Shown: positions 59,669-64,000 of the stretch, piece by piece | How the letters are laid out: each line of letters starts with the position of its first letter | How positions within the stretch are numbered: position 1 is the stretch's first letter | Source: Aphidius gifuensis | Taxonomy: Eukaryota > Arthropoda > Insecta > Hymenoptera > Braconidae | Assembly: GCF_014905175.1 (NCBI RefSeq) | Contig: NC_057792.1 | Span: forward strand, 7,564,001-7,628,000 | DNA: 64,000 nucleotides | Direction: 5' to 3' | Notes under the pieces: model-generated | Database searches by the model: none | Told to the model about the DNA's origin: nothing | The model's input: only the letters and a program-made list of their open reading frames with translations | Made by a program: the position numbers and the translations under genes

Positions 59669-61274
59669 GGCATGCTGTTAGATCGACACATTGAAAATTG
59701 ACACGGGCTAGTTAGACACATAAAATTTTCACAAATAAAAAAGACACAAATTAGTTAGATACAAATTAAAATGACACAAATAAAATATCGTATTATCGGA
59801 CATTAATATTTTATTATTTTATTAGACACACAAAATATTTCACACATAATTACCTGATAATTTAATGACCATATAAATCATTATACATTATGCACATTAG
59901 ACATGAAACATTTAGTGCCATTATTGAAAAGATGGTTTAAATTTTATCACGTAAACAAAACTTCTCGCTAAATCATCAACAAATTATTGTCATAATTTAA
60001 ATGTATTAATCGGACACATAATATTTTTAATATTTTATTGCATCACAAAATATTAAACTCAGCAAAATCTGACACAAAATAATAAAAATAAAATATAATA
60101 GACACATATTAATCTTATTTTGACAATATAAATACGACAAAATATTAGACATATAATATGTAGTCGAAATTAGACACATAATATATTGACAAGTTTTAAT
60201 CAGACACAAAATAGAACGACAAAATAAAATTGTTGTCGGACACATAGATGTTTGAGTTCACATAGACAAATCGTCTATCACAGAGTGTTGTAATTTGAGA
60301 GATAATGTATGTTTTTCTCTTTTTAAATGCTCAACGTATTAAAAATTGAATTGATTTAATTAGATTACATAATTAATTGCGAAAATAATTGAATAACATA
60401 ATTGAAAGACAAAGAATATGTGATATTTAATTATGTAATCTAATTAAATCAATTCAATTTTTAAAACGTTGACCATGTAATAAGAGAAAAACACATACAG
60501 TGCCATCTCTCATTTTTTTTCTGTATTACCAATATAGACGAAGGTTCATGTGGGACTCAAACTAATCTATGTGTCCGACTATTACAATTTTATTTTATTT
60601 GTGTCGTTCTTTTATTTTAATGTGTCCGATTAAAGCTTGTCAATTTATTATGTGTCTAACTTCAACATTTTTATATTTATGTGTCTAATTAATTTTTGTC
60701 GTATTTTTATGTGTCAAATATAAATTAATATGTGTCTATTATATTTTTTATTAATTATTTTGTGTCGAATTATTTTGTGTCTAACTATGAGTATAATATT
60801 TTTATGTGTCTAATAAAATATTAAAAATATTATGTGTCCAATTAATTCATTTAAATTTAATTTGTGTCGTTTTAAATAGTGTCTAATTTATTGTGTCGCT
60901 CTTTGAAGTTTTTTATTTTAATGTGTCCGATTATTACGTGTCGATTTATTATGTGTCTATCTTCAATGTTTCTATTTTTAATGTGTCTAATTTATTTTTG
61001 TCGTATTTTTATGTGTCTAATAATAATTTATATGTGTCTATTATATTTTTTATTAATTATTTTGTGTCGAATTATTTTGTGTCTAATTATAAGTGTAATA
61101 TTTTTGTGTGTCTAATAAAATTATTAAAATATTATGTGTCCGATTAATACGTGTGAATTTAATTTGTGTCGTTTTAAATTGTATCTAACTAATTTGTGTC
61201 TTTTTTATTTGTGAACATTTTGTGTGTCTAACTAGCCCGTGTCAATTTTTAATGTGTCGATCTAACAGCATGCC
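59669..61274. mobile_element. 1.6-kb foldback element with 8-bp target duplication AACCCGCT
   Basis: Left end GGCATGCTGTTAGATCGACACATTGAAAATTG; right end is its complement ending AACAGCATGCC at 61,274. AACCCGCT lies on both sides (59,661-59,668 and 61,275-61,282); copy B's homologous flank (GTGAACCCACTTAT) has the empty site. The arms extend almost to the centre (60,300-60,480 still pairs: TGAATTGATTTAATTAGATTACATAATT / AATTATGTAATCTAATTAAATCAATTCA). They are packed with short words TGTGTC(T/G)AA on the right and the complement TTAGACACA on the left. No ORF of any family; the open frames are made by the repeated words. Confidence 0.88.
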
Positions 61275-61282
61275 AACCCGCT

Positions 61283-61679
61283 TATGACCGAAATTAATAA
61301 TAATATCAACTTTATACACTCACTCGTAAAACTAAATTAAGATCACGCAATAAAGATCTAATATGTTTTGTAGGAAAAAATATTTAACAAAATTAGGCGG
61401 AATGTAAATAGTTAAAATTGACGTAAGCCGGGTAGGGACACTCACGTGCAGCACTGAAATTGAAATATAATAAAATCTAAAACTATATAAAAGCTGAACT
61501 TTCGCGCTGAAACTCAAAAAAGTGTCGCCGAGAGAGAAACAAATCTGTGGGATTCTTGTCCTTGTCGCTTGTCGGTACAGATACGTCAACTACAGTTGAG
61601 TTGAGAGTTTGAGACTACTGAAGTATTATGTAACTTTTATTATTGTATAGCATTGTTTAGAAATTTAGAATAGTGCTGT
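61283..61679. other. Shared PPM1G upstream flank between the foldback element and CENP-A
   Basis: 61,283-61,590 continues the duplicated upstream flank seen at 54,720-54,990 (GACCGAAATTAATAAT..ATCAACTTTATA; GCCGGGTAG; AATCTGTGGG). It probably holds bidirectional promoter elements of copy C and CENP-A; inference from position. Confidence 0.45.
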
Positions 61680-61860
61680 ACTAGTTTGTACTTTGTACTT
61701 TGTATATACGTTGTATGTACAAGATTCAATGTGCGCATGCGTGAGAGAAAAATACTAAATACAGTAGTTTATCGCGACACGTCGGTGCATTGGCTATTGG
61801 CTAAGCAAAGGAGTTCACCTTCCAGTTTTATTATTTATATTTCAGTGTGTGGTCCAGTGG
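61680..61860 (+). promoter_or_regulatory. Dispersed repeat L3 upstream of CENP-A (likely promoter/5' UTR)
   Basis: GTACAAGATTCAATGTGCGCATGCGTGAGAG...CGTCGGTGCATTGGCTATTGGCTAAGC..AGGAGTTCACCTTCCAGTTTTATT..ATATTTCAGTG. It is homologous to L1 (30.6-30.8 kb, minus) and L2 (36.37-36.56 kb). It lies 105 bp before the CENP-A ATG, so it may supply its promoter. Confidence 0.5.
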
Positions 61861-61964
61861 ACCTTTTTCTGTCCAGTTTCACTCTAGACACATTCTGTAT
61901 AAAATATTTAAACTACCGCATTTTTGTTCTAGTATTGCTATTTTATCTGTCAATAATTCACAAA

Positions 61965-62658
61965 ATGGTGAGAAGAAAATCAAGTACAAGGTTAGTAAAG
62001 GTTATGTTTTTGACAACTGTTGCTCTTAAATTCAATGTTTACATATTGAAAATAATACCAATTATTTTTTTTTTTTGACATATGCAGTTCAAATAGTAGC
62101 AATACATTCATACCACCAAAAAAAAAAGTACCAAACGTATGTATTTTTTATTTATTATTTATAATCTTAAATGATTTGTTAACTAATAAAATTTTAGTAA
62201 ATATTAAAATATTGATATTTATTTTTATAGACAAGTGTTTTAGTTGGTGGAAAAAAAAAAAGAAAAAAACCAGGAGTCAGAGCACTCCAAGAAATAAGAC
62301 AACTAAGAAGGTCAACAAACCTTTTGATACCAAAACTAACTTTTTCAAGATTGGTCAAAGAAACAGTTCATTATATTTTTCCAAGACTAGATATAAACAG
62401 GTAAACATTTGATTTTAAAAACTATTTTTATTAAACAAATATACCTATATATTTTTTAAATTTATAATTAACTTTTAAATTTTTAGAATGCAAGCTACTG
62501 CATTAGAAGCATTGCAAGAAGCTGCTGAAATGTATTTAGTACAATTCTTTGAAGATTCTATTCTTCTAGCATATCATGCTAAACGAGTTACCCTAATGAA
62601 ACCAGACTTAATACTCATGAGAAGACTGAGAGGGCGAGACGATGTTATTAACAGATAA
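61965..62658 (+). CDS. CENP-A (cid): CENP-A/Cid-type centromeric histone H3 variant, four exons
   Basis: Centromere-specifying H3 variant that replaces H3 in kinetochore nucleosomes. Exons 61965-61990, 62088-62136, 62231-62400, 62487-62658; GT-AG, phases consistent; 138 aa. The N-terminal tail is short, basic and unlike H3 (MVRRKSSTRSSNSSN; PPKKKVPN; GGKKKRKKPG). The histone fold follows: VRALQEIRQLRRSTNLLIPKL, FSRLVKETVHYIF, then loop 1 PRLDINRMQ, ALEALQEAAEMYLVQFFEDS, HAKRVTLMKPDLILMRRLRG. Against canonical H3 (FKTDLRFQSSA), loop 1 has two extra residues, a CENP-A hallmark, and the tail lacks ARTKQ and the K9/K27 contexts. H3 genes are intronless; this one has introns. Head-to-head with PPM1G copy C. 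Start chosen at the only in-frame ATG giving an intact exon-1 donor. Confidence 0.88.
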
Positions 62659-63607
62659 ATTTTTTAAGCTAATTTTCCATCAGTAACATAAGAAAGCTTA
62701 TTTTTTATTAATTTTTAATGACTAAAAAATTAAATTGACGAAACAAAAAGAAGGTTTAAAACATAGTATGAAAACTACTATTTGGAGTAATAATTTATTT
62801 CAAGTAAATATTGTTAAATAGGCTAAAGAAATTTGGAAAAAAAAGCATTATTTATTTTTTTTTCATTCATAATAAACGTTCTATTTATGTACATATGTAA
62901 AAGAGAAATGACTTATAATCAAAACATTGAAACATTACGTGAATTTTATTCAAAAATATTTCATTAATGTTGAACCTTTGGTATAAATAAAAAATAATAG
63001 TAAATTCTTAGTTCTTTGTTTATAAATTTTTAAAATGCTCAATCTTTTTTTTTTTTTTTAATATATAGTATTTAAATAATGATGGCCAACTAGAATATCC
63101 AAATAAATAAAAAGTATAATTAATAATTTATTAATAATAAATAATAATTAATAATGTTAGCTAATAAATAATAATAGAAAATTTTTTATACTGATTTAAT
63201 TTTTGTATTTATTATTAAGTTTATAAGTGAATAATTAACAAAAAAAATAATCAAAGTAAAAGTCAGTTGTAATAAAAGTATAGCTGCCTTTTCTATATAT
63301 AGAAAAGAAAAAAAATATATAATAAATTTAACATATTAAAAATTAACTAATAACTATTTGATAATACAATTATTTTTACAATATATATATAAGTATATGT
63401 GTATACATTTTTTATGTATAAAAATCATCTATAAATTTCGATTTCGTCAATAGTAATATTAATTGTATATGCAACATCACATACGTTATTTATGTGCAAA
63501 TAAATCTAATAAGACACAATTGTTATTCAACATTTTTTGAAGAAAATCATTTATATAAAATTTAAAGTTAGTTACCTAGGAATTTTTAGTATATTTTTTT
63601 TTTTCTA
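62659..63607. other. Intergenic 3' of CENP-A
   Basis: Very AT-rich, with poly(T), TATATA and TTAATAATAAATAAT runs. CENP-A 3' UTR is expected at the left. No supported gene. Confidence 0.5.
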
Positions 63608-63999
63608 TCACTTATTGATGAGAGATTTCATCTTTTTCATACATTTGTTTATAAAATTTTGATTTTTTTGTTGCTCATTGATAGTCATGAGTATTGTCAA
63701 AGGTTCTGTAATATTATCAAAATTTGAATTACAAGATGAAACTGATTGATTTTCGTCAAAATTAATTTTACATATATTTTTATTTGTTAAATTTTCTATA
63801 TCATTATTTGAATTTATATTTAACATATTATCATTCAATGAACAAGTCGATTTATCACAGTGACTTGAGGATGAGTTTAATGAATTACAGGACATTGTGT
63901 TATTTAATTGTTCTGTTTTGATTAATTCTGATTTATTTGATTTTGTTTTTTGACGTGGAATTGGCATTGGACATAAACTATCATAATTTTTCTCAAGTC
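63608..63999 (-). CDS. C-terminal part of an unidentified Ser/Asn-rich protein (runs off window)
   Basis: The open frame on minus continues to the window edge, reading LEKNYDSLCPMPIPRQKTKSNKSELIK..., so the ATG at 63967 need not be the start. The body is Ser/Asn/Cys-rich and disordered-looking (CNSLNSSSSHCDKSTCSLNDN; NQSVSSCNSN), ending FINKCMKKMKSLINK. No domain is recognised. Stop TGA at 63608-63610. It could be the last exon of a larger regulatory protein. Confidence 0.5.
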   Translation of the reverse strand, partial: LEKNYDSLCPMPIPRQKTKSNKSELIKTEQLNNTMSCNSLNSSSSHCDKSTCSLNDNMLNINSNNDIENLTNKNICKINFDENQSVSSCNSNFDNITEPLTILMTINEQQKNQNFINKCMKKMKSLINK

Positions 64000-64000
64000 C

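Noticed and set aside
60879..61147. Overlapping hydrophobic ORFs (FLMCLI/CLI repeats)
   Set aside because: Produced by the repeated TGTGTC(T/G)AA words of the foldback element.

Overview
This is about 64 kb of a very AT-rich animal genome, almost certainly an insect and most likely a hymenopteran (parasitoid-wasp-like). The support is short GT-AG introns that can be phased exactly, insect-type gene content, and long T/A homopolymer tracts. The order assignment is inference. There are no prokaryotic signals.

Left part (1-33 kb), mostly host genes. It holds the 3' end of cytosolic Hsc70 (+) and a complete six-exon RNF10 RING-finger gene (-). A MITE cluster follows at 5.0-6.65 kb. Next is a nine-exon, ~17.7-kb gene (+) for a PPM1E/F-like PP2C phosphatase. 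Its catalytic domain is followed, with matching intron phases, by a >1,000-residue tail carrying a near-perfect PAM2 (PABP-binding) motif. A CFAP299-like ciliary gene is nested antisense inside its fourth intron. Then come a fatty-acid-binding protein gene (-), a minisatellite block (28.7-30.5 kb), and Notchless/NLE1 (-, five exons).

Middle part (33.8-43.6 kb), mobile DNA. A decayed P-element-like transposase copy (-) sits beside a 3.7-kb P-type element (+) with intact 8-bp target duplications and CATGGAGG-type ends. That element encodes a THAP protein but no visible transposase core. A 1.5-kb AT-rich inverted-repeat element sits inside its second intron. Between the two lies a 22-bp relic (two P-type ends back to back, flanked by 8-bp duplications). 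Nested MITEs follow, then a DDB1-like gene (-) that breaks off after about one third of the family length.

Right part (44.8-64 kb), a local segmental duplication. There are three PPM1G-type PP2C copies (A 44.8-47.2, B 53.1-54.7, C 57.9-59.6 kb), all on -. Between and inside the copies are MITEs, a MULE-transposase remnant, 'Russian-doll' insertions and a 1.6-kb near-palindrome with an 8-bp target duplication. Copy C carries a one-base frameshift and a long Asp/Ser tail. Head-to-head with copy C is a four-exon gene for a CENP-A-type centromeric histone H3 (+). A partial Ser/Asn-rich ORF (-) runs off the right edge.

Functionally the unique genes are housekeeping: chaperone, ubiquitin ligase, phosphatases, cilium, lipid binding, ribosome assembly and centromere. 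The striking features are the PAM2-bearing phosphatase, the phosphatase expansion beside CENP-A, and the P-element series showing several stages of decay.
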